Source of the DNA: Taxawa tesnikishii (nom. ined.)
Lineage: Eukaryota > Ascomycota > Dothideomycetes > Dothideales
Length of the DNA stretch: 64,000 nucleotides
Assembly (NCBI GenBank): GCA_030247885.1
Contig: JAPDRO010000021.1
Span: forward strand, 248,001 to 312,000
Direction: 5' to 3'
Position numbers and translations under genes: made by a program. The notes beneath the pieces are model-generated. The model was not told where the DNA came from. It saw only the letters and a program-made list of their open reading frames with translations, and ran no database searches. Positions within the stretch are counted from its first letter, which is position 1, and each line of letters starts with the position of its first letter. This document shows positions 12,138-24,700 of the stretch, piece by piece.

Positions 12138-12284
12138 ATGTGCTCGTCAAACACCACCTCTCCAGCCATGGCCGCCAAGCCAATCGCCATCAAGAAGCCA
12201 GGCCCTGCTCGTCCATGCCTCGAGGTCCCCTGCGGTCCAGACTGCCAGTGCGACATCTGCTGCATTCCTTGCACCGTCATGTGA
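12138..12284 (+). CDS. Small Cys-rich protein with C-terminal CaaX-type tail (copy B)
   Basis: A single-exon 48-residue protein starts at the ATG of MCSSNTTSPAMAAKP, continues with a basic/Pro-rich middle (IAIKKPGPARPCLE) and ends CGPDCQCDICCIPCTVM. It shares with copy A, which is divergently transcribed about 600 bases away, the spacing AIK..G, the CGxDCQC core and the identical IPCTVM tail. The pair therefore looks like an inverted duplication that has diverged. CTVM is a plausible farnesylation signal, which would place the mature peptide on a membrane. An upstream in-frame ATG at 12105 exists but would add only a few unremarkable residues. Function is unknown. Confidence 0.65.
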   Translation: MCSSNTTSPAMAAKPIAIKKPGPARPCLEVPCGPDCQCDICCIPCTVM

Positions 12285-12669
12285 AGAAACTTGAGCGAAG
12301 GCTCTGAAGGACTAGGAGGATGATGAGAGACGATGGGAAAAGGCGGCAACAGACTTGAAACGCGGTCCAGGGGAACGATGGGAGGAGCAAAGGTGGAAGC
12401 AGCTTGTTATGACTTGACGGACCTTTGATGATACCATGGCAGCCCTTGCCTAGCGACTGCAACCAGGCAGATGCCTGCTTACCTCTAAGGAAATACATTT
12501 GACCACGATATATCCTATTCTATTCGTGACTGGTTACTCTGCTTTGTCATGTTCGATTCGAGAAGCATCTTGCTGTCATGGCAACCCGCCGTCAATAAGA
12601 ATCATCAATGTATACCTTGCTACGAATCTCAGTGTCCAAGATCCTCGACATGCTCGACGTGACCCGTCA

Positions 12670-14365
12670 TCATACTTGCTTCCATGTCATACCCGGCCGT
12701 TCCATGTACGGCGTCTTAACCGCATTCGCATCACCAAAGGGATCATTCTCATCCTCATCCTCTTCTTCTTCTTCACTATCACTAGGCTCTTGCGGCTTGC
12801 TGCTCGACGGGAACGCCGGCGGGACCGGCATAGCAAGGTTTCCAGGCCTGGGCGGCTTTGGCGGCGGGGCCTCACCCAGGTCGAGCCCAGCCAGCTGTTG
12901 CTCTGTCCCAGTGTGCGCAGCGCTCTTTCCCGGTGGCTGCTCCCACGCATCGCTGTCACTGTCATCGCTCAAGCTCTTGTCGAGAATCTCGTAAGCCGTC
13001 AGTGCCTTGACAAGCTCATCGTTCGCGTTCAGCAAGCTGCCAATCAACTCGTTGTTCTCGACGAGCTGGATGTAGCGGAGCACCTGTCTGCGAAGTACTT
13101 TGCACGTCTCGAAGCGATTGGCGACTTCAGCGTTCTCAGAGACGCGCTCGTTTTCGCGATTAATGAGCTGCAGGCCGTTGAGAAGGTTGGTCGAGGCTAC
13201 AGAAGCTGAGGCGATGGTCTGCATAATGCTCGGCTTCTCCTTTTCCAGACTGAACGGCTTGACGTTCTTGTCCTTCTTGCTCTTCGATGACTTGGTTGCG
13301 AAGGAGAGATGCGGGGTAGTAGAGAGGCTCACTGGGCGTGAAGGAGCGGTGGAAGCGCTTGCGGAAACACTGGATGATGAGCGTGAATGGCCGGAAGGAG
13401 GATGGACCGGCTCACTATGATCGTGTGCTTCGGCTTCGGTCTCGCGAAGCACCTTTGACTGAGAAGGCGCTGCCCGACGGGTGGTGTTGGGCAGCTCCTT
13501 GTATAGCCGAGCTATGCTTTCCAGTCCCGGCGTGCTCTTGTAAGCTACGGCCCATTGACGGAAGAGGACATTGCACTTCTGTCGAACCGTAGGGTCAACG
13601 ACATCATCCCTAGCCATGAGACGCAGACGCTCGAGCAGAGGCTCATCGGCAAATGCACGCTGGAAGCGGTTACCGGCGTTCTGGATCAGGCCATCCAAGA
13701 TCGTCAGCGCCCTCAACTGGCGATGAGGGTTGCCATACTTTCTGCCAACGGTTAGTGGAGGGCTCTGACAAGGTTAACCCAATGGTATACTGACAGCTTC
13801 TTGCGGAGAGCTCTGGCGGCTTCGGTAGGACCAGAAGACTGAATTCGAATGACCTCGATGAGGTCGATGATACCACTAAGGTCATCTTCCTCAAATTGCT
13901 CGCTGGTGAGGCGGTCAACCTGAACCGAAACGGCAGAAAAGGGTTTTCTCTGGTCAACGACCCATGACTTTAGCTTGCGATGGAGACAACGACAGCGACA
14001 AGCGGGGCAAGCGAATTGATATCTAGACAGGCGACAGGGACGTTGCGGATTTGGAGCAGAGCAAGGAGTGGAAGGCGATGTTGGTGAAGCGATTTCGGTG
14101 TACGGCGGTGGTTCTCGAGACGCTTCTACCTTTCCCGTCGCCTTCTCCGAGAACGCTGTCCGAGAGCTGTTGTACTTGGGCTTGCTCTCGCGCAGCGCAC
14201 TCGGATCGTACGGGCAAGGATAGGACATGCAATTCTTAAACCACGCCATGGCCGAGAGCTTGTGCAAGAGGTACTAAAGAGAAAGTATGGGGCAAACACT
14301 GGGCAGGGCAAGGAGCGCGGCAGAGTATATACGAAAGGATGCCAACTCACCTGTGATCCGAACAT
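12670..14365 (-). CDS. LSB5: LSB5-like VHS/GAT-domain endocytic adaptor
   Basis: Yeast Lsb5 links ubiquitin, Arf3 and the Las17/Sla1 actin machinery at endocytic sites. Three exons are read: a 15-nt exon 14365-14351 (MFGSQ), then 13949-13795 and 13741-12670. Introns are 401 nt (13950-14350) and 53 nt (13742-13794), and the product is 413 residues. A VHS domain occupies about residues 6-150 (KPFSAVSVQVDRLTSEQ, RQLRALTILDGLIQNAG). A GAT-like helical region lies around 215-300 (ETCKVLRRQVLRYIQLVENN). The acidic, Pro-rich tail contains DDSDSDAWEQPP and ends ENDPFGDANAVKTP..GMTWKQV, typical of fungal Lsb5. The first intron is unusually long for this genome, so a missed small exon is possible. No frame errors are seen. 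Confidence 0.9.
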
Positions 14366-15318
14366 GTTGAACAAAGACCCTTGTAAGACTTAGGAGCACA
14401 GTGCGATTCTGAAGGCTGGCCGAGAGACGGATCGCGCAGCGGAAGATCCTCAGTCGTCACCTGAGTCTAGTTCTGGGACAAGGGATCAACGGCCCTCGTC
14501 GATATGGTACGGTGGCGCGCACCAGACCGCGGACCTCCGTAAGCTTAGAATGAGTTAGCCGGAAACGTACCAAGTCAAGGCGGGAGAAGCGCCATGGCGT
14601 TGTTTGAGGATACACCATGGACAGGGCGTCATACAGCTTGTCAGGAAACCTGGAGTAACCTACCTGATTTGCCTCGTGTTGGATGTCGCGGATTGGACGA
14701 GCTTATTCAGAACGCTGTACTGGTAGTATTGTATGCGCTTCTCCCTGAGTTTGGACAAACCGGGAAATTGCTCGATGAGAATGGGGAGCCGAAAGGGATG
14801 ATTTGTGCAGAATGGTGACGATCCGCAGTCCTGCGCATATGAGATCCACCGCGGCTTGCAGATTGGCTGTGCCACGTGTTGGATAGCAATGGCTGCCGCG
14901 AGTCTGAGGCGGTACAGGTGCTGGCTAAAGGCCAAATACGCACTCGAAGCTCCCAGCTGTGTCTGTTTGCGCGACGATGACAACAAGCAGCGACGGGGTT
15001 GGGATAATGTTCGGCGCCATGATCACGCACCCAAACAGGCCTCGGAACCTTTCCCTTAGCGGCAAGTGGGGGCGGGAGCAGACGAGCGGAGCGGCGTCTT
15101 GGCAAACTGCAGCCTTGCAACCTGCTGTCGCAACCACACCTCTTCATCGCGATGTCTTTCGCACTGCATCGGTCGCTCACACATTCGTCGAAACACTGTT
15201 GGAGAACACCGTTTCGGGTCACCATCAGCAGTCTCACTCACATTCCCGAGACTCAATCGTTAGTGGGGAGCCTGTATAGGCAGCCAAGTGGATGACGAAG
15301 GATTAGGTTGCTGAGGAC
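14366..15318. other. Intergenic region, no supported gene
   Basis: The region lies between divergent genes (LSB5 - and the unknown gene +), so it should contain both promoters. Open frames on both strands (e.g. 14707-15237 -) lack recognisable content. Confidence 0.45.
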
Positions 15319-17278
15319 ATGGCGCGCTACCAAGGATGGGATTTCGACGAGATGAAACGGCTGGCTGAAGAGGCAACACCACCATCATCTCAGCACGAAG
15401 CGTAGTCCATGATGTTGCTCGATCTTACCCCGATTTACTAATTTCGACCATAGTCTGACTGCGGCTCCGAGCGGCTTCAACCCTATCAACAAGCGCCAAG
15501 GAACAGGCATTAACAATGACCCTGCAGCTGGCTTGGACAGCAATCTTTCCGACTGTACAACTCAATGTCGGTCCAACCATAGCAATGCAATCGTAGCTGA
15601 CTACCTTGGCCTGAATGCGGAGCAAGATCCCGAGTTTCCTCGTAGTCTAGCTGCTCACAATCCGTCCGAAAAGAAACGTGCTGTTGCTGGCAAGAGCCAA
15701 AACAGCAAAGGCACCAAGACGGCAAATTCCATCAGAGAACGGCGTGCGAAAACGAAGCCTACCGCTAAGGCTTCCGCTCCAGAGGATGATTCTGCAGCAA
15801 GGTCTTCTGTGTACTCAGATGACCCTCAACATGCCGTCGATGCTGCTGGCACGATCCCGGTTCTTGATGCCATGGCTCCAACAGAATCAACTGTGTCGCA
15901 AGGGACAAAGCGTAAGCGTGACGCCTTCAAGTACAACACCACAGAAGGCCATCCTGATCGGAGCAGCGTCGCAGTTGTGGCCCCTCAAACCTCGCTCCAT
16001 ACGGTGAGGGCGTCCCAGAGTTTCGGGATTAGTGTTTATAACAATGAAAGACGGAAGTCACCTAGAGAGAGTATCGTTCAGTACTCCCAGCCTTTCCTCA
16101 TCAGATCTATTCGAGATAACGAGGAGAATCTTGACTCGAGCGGTCAAATGTACGAGATAAACCAGGACAGTGGTACTGGAAACCCTAGCACAGAGCCAAA
16201 GGAAGGCAAGGCTCGACTAGGGGTTGGGGCCAATACGGATCTACCCAACGTGGACAATGCTGTGCTCCTTCTCGATGAAGAATTATTGCAGGATGACCCA
16301 ATAACGGATATCGACGAAAACGATTTACTGGAAATGTGCATTGCTCTTGAGGTGAACCCTTCCGGTAATGATGAACGGCCTTCTCATGTGAACGGGCAGC
16401 TTCCCACCCCGCTGAACTCGGATTGGATAGCCGAGCCCAACCCAATGGACGACAATGCCGGTCGTCTTCTGAGCAGTGGGCCTGACACGATCCTCAACGA
16501 AGATGAAGAGTGGTGCACACTTGATGATGAAGACGATGCTGAGATGTTGAGCCTCATAGAAACAGCAGAGGAAAGGGCTCGCTTGAGTGCTTCCCCATCT
16601 GAGGACACCGAACGGAGCAACCGGACCAGGAGGGAGAAAAGCAAGAACATGAGAACAGTAGAGCCAACGGAGATGACTTACCCGTTCCTCGATCACCGAA
16701 GAAAGCGCAACAGCCGTGTCATGGGCGCAGGGGCGGTTTGACCTTTCATCTTCACGTCTCTTGCTTCGTTTCGCTAATTCTCAGCAGCGGAAGAAAAGAC
16801 ATCAAACGATCCTGCACGGAAGTGCATCGTCCGCAAGTCTTTCCCAGAACAGATCAAAGACCGCTCACCCGTCATCGGCGCCTCAGCAAACAACCTCCTG
16901 CGCACTTGCTTCCGCATCGGCGAAGCTCTGAACACAGGCTGCCAAGCCGTGCGTGTCGGTCGCAGCATGACTATCGAGCTCTACGCACGTGTCGTATCTT
17001 CATGTCGCGAGCCCGAGGGCGTGAAGCAGCATTTCGTCTTCGCAGACCTATTCCACGATCGGCCGCCCCATCTGACGGGCGTCTACGAGATCTGGAAGGG
17101 CGTGGATCTGTGGGATTACGACAGCGGTCGGTTCCTAATGGCCCAGGAAGGCGGTAGACTCTGTAGGTGCGTTGGTAAGATGAGCAGAGAGGGCCAGGGG
17201 TGGAAGTTGACTGTGCTGAACATCTGGGAAGCCACCTGGGAGGATGTAGAATACGCGGCCGGCATTTATTGCGCTTGA
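15319..17278 (+). CDS. Conserved fungal protein of unknown function
   Basis: Three exons are inferred: 15319-15401, 15454-16715 and 16788-17278, giving 611 residues. The introns are 52 nt (GTAGTC..CTAATTTCGACCATAG) and about 72 nt (weak donor GTGTCA, acceptor CTCAGCAG). The start ATG context is GAGGACATGGCG. The N-terminal two thirds are polar and probably disordered, with basic patches (SIRERRAKTKPTAK, TKRKRDAFKYN) and acidic stretches (DDPITDIDENDLLEM, EDEEWCTLDDEDDAEM). The C-terminal about 150 residues are compact and look conserved: LLRTCFRIGEAL, SMTIELYARVVSSCRE, KQHFVFADLFHDRPPHL and GWKLTVLNIWEATWEDVEY. Regular beta-strand periodicity there could suggest an OB-fold, and the basic/acidic N-terminus a nuclear protein. 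Both are inference and I cannot name the family. Confidence 0.7.
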
Positions 17279-17967
17279 CTCGGGTGCGATGCTGGTTGAG
17301 AGACTCTTGTGAGACTTCACGGATGCTCCTGTTTGCTCGCCATTTTGCTTCGCACGAGGAGTGCGTTTTCTGATCTAGTTGCCATCTCAGAGGCCAAGGC
17401 TCTTATATAGCTCATCATGTATGCTCTCTTTCGTCGAAACACATTGCTGGTATCTTCAATGGGGCGATACGTACTGTTGAAAACGCTCCCCCTCTTGAGT
17501 CAAGTGCTTGACGAGGACAGCGTACGCGGTTCTCAAGCTTAGGAAGAGCTTGACATCCGAGTGCGGCAGAGGACAGAGGACAGAGGAAGAGATACAAGCA
17601 CCAGAGCCACGGGCGCTTGAGCACCTTCTACCTGTTCACATGCAAAGATAGCAGTAAAGTGAACACCAACATTGATCGTGTAAACAGCAACACAGAGAGA
17701 GACGGTTCAAGATCGGCCGCAAGCGTCCGATGATCGTACCAAGAGCCGGGATCGTAACTGCCATAATGCCAGTTTCGACCTTTCTCTCCCAGTCATAGCC
17801 CACATAGCCTGGTTGCCAAGCCACGACTTTTCTCCCATCCATCGCTATCGCAAAAACGCCTCTGCGCCATGCTATCACGATCAGACCATCAAGAGAAAAA
17901 GAAAAAAAATCCGAGCCAGACCCGGCCCGAGCAAGTACGCACAAAACCCCCTCCCCCACCCCATCGC
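17279..17967. other. Intergenic region between convergent genes
   Basis: The region holds the 3' ends of the unknown gene (+) and the phosphatase-like gene (-). A minus-strand open frame at 17636-17989 overlaps the latter's stop and has no recognisable motifs. Confidence 0.4.
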
Positions 17968-20335
17968 TCATTCCTGCTGCACAGTCCACCTCCTCTTCGG
18001 CCCTCTCTCCCTACTCACGGCACCACCGGGCGCACTCCCCCACAGCCCCTTTTGGCTCAACGTCCTCCCCAGCCCAGCCGGCGGCTGCGCGCCCACAGTC
18101 GGCAAGCCCGTATGGCTCCGCGACTCGTTCACCGTTTCCTTAGGCCCCTCGCCTTTACTGCTGACGAACTGCACGTGCGCAGGTGCAGGTGCAGGCGCAG
18201 CCGCAGTATTAGACCCCGAGCCCGCTATGCCCAGACCCGCGGCAGGATCCGGCAGCGCGCTCGCGGGCGAAGACGAGAGGTCGAGACTGTTCCTCAGCGG
18301 ACTGCTGTGTCCGCTCTGGACTTCGGGCACGCTGTCGAAGGGACTCGGACCGCGTTCGACCACGGGACTCTGCCACAGGCCGCCGCCCCTCCGCCACCGA
18401 CCGCGGGGCTCAGGACCGGACTGCCGCCCGCGGCGCTGACGGACGATGTCCTTGCGGGCGCGTGCGTCCCTTGCACGGAGCTCCGTCGGATGCTGCCGAG
18501 CGCGCTGCTCACGCTGCCCCTCCCTCCGCTGCCGCCGATGCTGTTGCGCGGCTCGCCGAGGTTCCAGCTCGATTCGATGGGCGCGCCGGCCGCGGCGTGA
18601 GAGGCGCTGCCGAAGCGTCCACTGCGGCTGCTGCGCCGACGGGAGTCGGGGATCGTTTGCACGGCGGCGAGGGGGAGGAGATGGAGGGGGCGGAGGACGG
18701 GCGGGGTCGACGCCGGGACGGAGGTGCTCGGATGAGGCGACGAGTTTCATTTCGTACTGGTTTGAGAGGCCGAGGTCGAGAGAGGAGCGGCGGTGGTGCG
18801 TCAGCGGTGGCCGGGTGGTGAGGTCAGGGGATGTGGATGGGGAGGTGGTGGAGCCGGCGTTGAGAGCGGGGAGGTATCTTTGCGTACGGCCATGGTCATG
18901 GCAGCGTAGCCGACGTCGATTAGGACGGGCTGGTTGGTAAGGGCGCCGATGAGGGCGTTGCAGCCTGCACCGTGGGTGACGAGCACTGCGACGACATCGG
19001 TGTCTGCATCTTCTTCAGCGTCTGAGCCATCGTGTGGCGCCTCAGGCACAGCCTCGTGGTCGTCTCCGTGGTTGGTACTGTGCTCCGTGTACCAGTTGAT
19101 CATCTTGTTCAGACCTTTGCGGAAGCGCTTGTGCATGTGGCTCCACTCCTCACCAAATTCGCCACCGTCGCCCCAGAGTTGTGGCTCGCGCACGCTGTCC
19201 CATTGGTAATCAATGTCCACACAAGCGTCGCGAGCGTGGGCGACGTAACCTTGTGGTATCGGATCCGCCGGCGAGACGGCATATGCAGGAGTAGGTGCTG
19301 TGTACCCGGAAGAAGTATCTACGCTCGAGACCGATGCGTCGCTTATGGAACCCAAGGAAGGTCGGAAAGGACTCGACCTTCCGCTGTTCGAAGGTCCAAT
19401 GCCTAGACTGTTCGAGCGATCCCGCCTCGGAAGGGTATGCGAGAGCGACTTCATGTTTGACAGTCCGTCCGTGCCAGATGAGGAAGCGTGCGGGCCGCTG
19501 CTAGCCCATAGGTTCCCTTGAGCATTCCGTCCTGTAGGGGTGAATGCTTCGATACGCTCACCCCGCCGGAGAAGGTCCGCTTTTGCGCCTGCCACCATCA
19601 TAGTGCTGTTGGGTGGCGGGGTAATCATCTCGAAATATTCCGGTGACAGCCATTCTCCCAAGAATGCGTCTATCCGTAGCGTTGCCTTGACCGGATTTCT
19701 TGATTCGTTTAGGGATTCTCTAAGTGCGTCTATTGAGTTGTTCGGCATTGGCTCCGAGATGGGCTCGAGGCGAGGAGAGAACTGCTTGTCGACTGCGTGC
19801 AGCCTTGGTGAAGCAGAATGCATCTGGTTGGCAGTCTTGGATGGCCGGGGCTCACCCGTCTTCTTGTTGCTGGATAATGAGCCCTGGTACTGAGCAATTC
19901 CAGCACTGATGGCTATGCTGGTCTGTGTGCATCTCTGGAAGGGCGAGGAGTGTATGACAATCTTGTGCTTCCTCTTCTTGCCCCTGGCGGGGCTCTGTCG
20001 CTGCTTTGCGTCGGCCGTCGGCTCGACTGTGCTGTCAAGCGCAGCGAAGTCTCGCGAATTGATGGCGCTACCCTCGACTGGTGGTGGTTCGACTTGGTCG
20101 TTCAGAGCCTGCTCCCTTGCATGGACAAGACTGGCTATGCGGATACCGAGAGCACGGGATTGGTTCCAGCCGCCGTAGGTGAGAGGGGGTCATAAGGCGT
20201 AGGGGAAGACAGATGCCAGCTCTTGTCTGCGGCATCCAGGCGTGCTCCGTGCCTGCACAAACATTAGACTGTGGACCTGAGCATGCGACCAAGAGCATAC
20301 CTTGCAATGATGACGACCGCAGGCTGCTTGGCCAT
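17968..20335 (-). CDS. Histidine phosphatase superfamily (phosphoglycerate mutase-like) protein
   Basis: Exon 1 (20335-20301, MAKQPAVVIIAR) is joined by a 48-nt intron to the rest, completing the catalytic RHG motif (VIIARHGAR). Other superfamily landmarks are PPLTYGGWNQSRALG, IVIHSSPFQRCTQTS and a late His in VAVLVTHGAGCNALIGAL. A long Ser/Pro-rich tail ends GPKRRWTV, as in fungal relatives of about 700-800 residues; here about 773. The role is unknown; members range from phosphatases to scaffold-like proteins. Four single-base shifts must be bridged, all at G/C runs on the plus strand: 20185-20189 (G5, one short), 18868-18871 (G4, one short), 18686-18690 (G5, one extra) and 18386-18389 (C4, one short). 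Since the conserved blocks on both sides are well preserved, I read this as an intact gene with base-call errors. Confidence 0.7.
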
Positions 20336-21643
20336 GGTGCCGACTCAGTGGTCCGAGTCAGAGATGAAGACTCGATGCGCTCTGTGTGCGCGGCCTAGCG
20401 GTTTGTATCCGAGGTTGGCTCGAGTCCGCACCGAGACAATGGTGGCCCCAAAGACGAGGGGCGGGGCAGCAGCAGGCGGTTGGAGCAGTGCCTCGTACTC
20501 GGGAAAGTTGGGTGGAGGGGCGGAAGGGTGGGCTCTTGTGTGTCGAGGTTTGGTGAGGATGAGGTGGTCGTTTGAGTATGGTATGGTGTCTTTACGGAGT
20601 GCTGTACAATTGATTGCTCGCTCTAGTGGCAGTCAATCATGCGATGCGGCGCGCAACATTCTGAGACAAGGACAAGCTCGATCCAAGGCCACAGGGTCCT
20701 TCTCATAGAGAGTGCGAGAGTGGGGGCATGGCATGCACATGCATGATGACGGAAATATGTGCTTCCGTGCGATCAATCAAAATCGGCCGACCCGAGCTTC
20801 CCTTCGCATGGCCAACCATCAACCATCATCCATCATCCATCATCCATCTGATGTCGACCTCCAGCCACGTCAAGCGTTTGCTGTATGCTATGCTACGCTA
20901 CGCTCTTTGGCGCAGTGCAAAGGTTTGGCATCTTTTGAACTTGACAGACGCTTCCGTCCGCCCTTCCAAACAATCGCCCGAAACCTCCCCTCAGCTGCAG
21001 TAGCGGCAACCGCGAGTCCTAGCCCATCAGTGAAACTTGCGCGTCCACAATGACAGCGGACCGCAGCTGTGCGGTAGATACGCACCATACTGTTTGTGTC
21101 CATGTTTTTTGTTCAAGATGCACGGTAGGCTTTGTCCCTTTTGTTTCCGTACAACACCTTGCACCAATATCAGTGCCTCATACAGCTATTGAATACATGC
21201 CTTCTTGGCACGATTCTTGTACACTTTCCCGAGCCAGGTCCCCAAGCCAGAGTCTCAAGCGTTGCTATAGCAGTCATCAGTAAAACCCAGACCACTTCAA
21301 TCATACCGGTTCGAGAAGACGTTTCCCCACCCATGGTGATGGTTTCCTCCTGTTCGCGTTATCATCCATTGCTGAGCCTGTTTGCGAGATTCAAAAGGAA
21401 GCAACAGGTGCGGAGAAAGAGTCAAGCTTCGCTCCAATGCAGCAGAAGCTTCATTGCTCCACCAGCCATCCCAACTTTGCCACATCTCTCTGCGGCTCAA
21501 CACTTGTTATCCAGCAGATATGTCTAGTCTTGCAGCAACAATACCGTCCGTCATGCACCGTGCGTCTGCGTTGGATGGGTTCAACAGCAGGAGCGGGGGT
21601 TCTATCAAGCACACTGACCTCTCTGTCGGTCATGGAAAAGGCC
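20336..21643. other. Intergenic region between divergent genes
   Basis: There is no supported coding sequence. A short imperfect tandem array of ATCCATC-type 7-mers lies at about 20817-20850. The right part leads into the promoter of the large PAN-domain gene. Confidence 0.45.
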
Positions 21644-21650
21644 TATATAA
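21644..21650 (+). promoter_or_regulatory. TATA box of the PAN-domain gene
   Basis: TATATAA lies 116 bases upstream of the ATG at 21766 and is followed by a pyrimidine-rich stretch. This is a typical arrangement for a strongly expressed secreted-protein gene, but the call rests only on motif and position. Confidence 0.5.
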
Positions 21651-21765
21651 GACCTTCAACCGTGCTGTTTGTTCCTTTTCATTTCAGTCAACAACGTTCG
21701 CTTTTACTAACACAACAGCTTTACTCGCTTCTTCAGCTGGTTCTGAGGGCTGACTGCCAGCAGGA

Positions 21766-24700
21766 ATGGTCAGGTCAAGCTCCACCGCTGTACCCATCAG
21801 CCTGGGGCTGTGGGCTCACGCTGCACTCGGAGGTCTGTTGAGACCCGTAAAGGTGGCGAGTCTTCCATTCCCGTCATCCTCGCCTTCACGGCTTGCTAGT
21901 TCATTGCAGGACAATTCACCATACTTCAACTTGGAGGCTAGGGAGCCATCGCCTGTTCACGCTGCTCTTGAGCCAAGAACCACAGCGGTTCACAGCATAG
22001 GCTCGCTTCCAAGCAGCTGTCAGGGTGTCTCTGGGTCTGGCTCTGCCGGATATTATGAGGATTATCAGTCTATCGTATATGAAGTGTACTGTGGCCAGGA
22101 CAACGTCCCCGGACACACCTACGACTACTATCATGTCTATTCTGGCGGCTACCAGTACTGCTTCCCGGCTTGCGATCTCAACAGCACTTGTGCGGGCTTT
22201 GTTTGGGTCACTCAGGATGAGGACTATGGCGACTGTTACCTCAAGTCAACGGAAGGCGCTTACTCGGCCGGTGCCACTGGTAGCAACAGGTATATGACCG
22301 CTTACAAGAGAACCCTATCCGGATACTCGACCACGCCGAACCCGAAGCATTTGCCAATCCCTGCAAGCCCTACGACCCCCTATGGTCTCCCAACCAACTG
22401 CTCAAACGATCTGGGTACAACGAGTACTCCGCAGCGTGTTCAATACACGACTTCGAATTCTTCCGGTACCTATTCCCACACCTACGATGTGTATTGCGGT
22501 TGCGACAATGTGGCAGCCAACGATGACGGAGTCGCGACGAGTTCTACAGGATACGAAGACTGTTTCGGCTACTGTGATGCTTCGCCTGAATGTACTAGCT
22601 GGACTTGGGTCAGCAACAACAACACATTCGGAGATTGCTACCTTCAGACGCAGTCAGAGCCGCTCGCCAACGGAACGCCCGGCAAGTGGAACTATGTTAC
22701 CGGCAACAGAGTAGCGCAGTCGATGGTCAGCGGTGGTTCGGTGACGAGCTCCACCGTTTATTCATCTTCCACCATGTCGACCAGCACCAGTTCGTCAAGC
22801 ACAGCTGCTGCGTCAACATCTTCCAGGGCTAGCTCCTCCACTTCTGCTACAACGTCCACTTCTGCACGCGTGACTACCACTCGCACCAGCACGGTGACTG
22901 TCCCATACGGGTCGACCTACACCGGCCCTGCATCCGCCACTGATACCAATGGTCAACCTGTGGTGTACACCGCTACTACTGCGAGCCCTACAACGACTCG
23001 CGTGAGCACCGTCACTGTGCCATATGGCTCATCTTATACCGGTCCGTCGTCCACCGTTGGTACTGACGGCCAGCCTGTGGTTTACACTGCTACCACTGCA
23101 CAGCCAACTACGACCCATGTTTCCTCCGCCACTGTTGCTTACGGAAGCAGCTATACCGGCCCGACTACAGGCACAGCATCCGATGGTCAGCCGGTCTCGT
23201 ACACGGTCACTACTGCCCAACCCACTGGTCCTACCACAACATACATCAGTACAACAACCGTCCCTTACGGCAGCAGCTACACTGGCCCGACTAGCTCCAT
23301 GTCAAACGGCCAACCAGTGATCTACTCTGTGGTTACTGCCTCACCAACTGGGCCAACTACCACATATGTGGTCACTACTACTGTTCCGTACGGCAGCTCG
23401 TACACCGGCCCAACCACGAGCCAGAGCAATAGTCAGCCGGTCTCTTACGCTGTAGTTACTGCCTCGCCTACTGGGCCAACCACTACGTATATCAGGACCA
23501 CCACTATTCCATATGGAAGTTCCTATACCGGTCCATCGACATCCCAGTCCAACGGTGAACCGGTGTCCTATTCAGTGGTCACTGCTTCTCCTACGACTAC
23601 TTATGTTGCGACGATTACCATTCCCTGCGGCTCATCCTACACCGGGCCATCTTCCACAGTCTCCAATGGGCAGCCAGTCTTTTACTCAATCGTTACTGCT
23701 TCTCCTACAGGTCCAACTACCACCTACGTCGCCACCACCACGATGCCTTATGGATCCTCGTACACTGGACCAGCTTCTTCCGTTTCGAACGAACAGCCCG
23801 TCTCCTACAGTGTTGTTACGGCAAGCCCGACGACCACGCACGTCAGCGCCGTCACTGTGACGCCAGGCGATACGGCCACTTCTTTCGGGCCATCTACCGC
23901 TTCGGACGGCCAGCCAATCTCCTACTCTGTGGTCACGGCAGCGTCCAGCAGCAGCTCCTCGTCCGCTGCAGGCGCAGTTCCGACATGTTCTTACACGGTG
24001 TCCTTTGTGACTTCCCCGACATCCAGCGCTTCATCCTCGGTTTCTAGCGCTGCCTCTTCGACATCTAGTGTTGCATCCTCAACATCCAGCGCTGCACCCT
24101 CAGTCTCGAGCGCTGCTTCCTCAACCTCCAGCACGGTGTCCTCGACCTCCAGCGCCGCAGCTGCCACTGGAACGCCCTACTGCCCTACAGCCGATGGCCA
24201 GACTGTTACCGATAGCTCCGGTACTCCGTACACCATTCAATGCGCCTCCGATAGCAGCGCGGGCTCGTACTCGACTGTGCAGGTGCAGACTTCGTTTTAT
24301 GACTGCATGACTGCTTGCGACGCTGACTCCTCTTGCACTGCCTGGACTTATGTCGGTGCCAATGGAGGCCAAGGTAGTGGATACTGTTACCTCAAGAACC
24401 CGTCCGGCATCTTCATCTCTAGTGGCAGCAACATCATCTCCGGTGTTAAGTCTGGGGGTGCTTTGTCATCGTCTTCGGCTGCTACATCTTCGGCCGTAGC
24501 TGCCACTGGCTTCAGCTTGACCGTCTCGTTCATGACAGTCTCGGCCACAGGTACCGGGTCTGGCACTGCCACGTCATCTGGTGCGGCAGCAACTGGCTCA
24601 GTCTCGTCCTGCGCATCAGTCGGCTCGACCACGTACACCGACAACAACGGCGTTACCTACCAGGTTGCTTGCGGCGTTGATTTCTACGGCGACGATCTGA

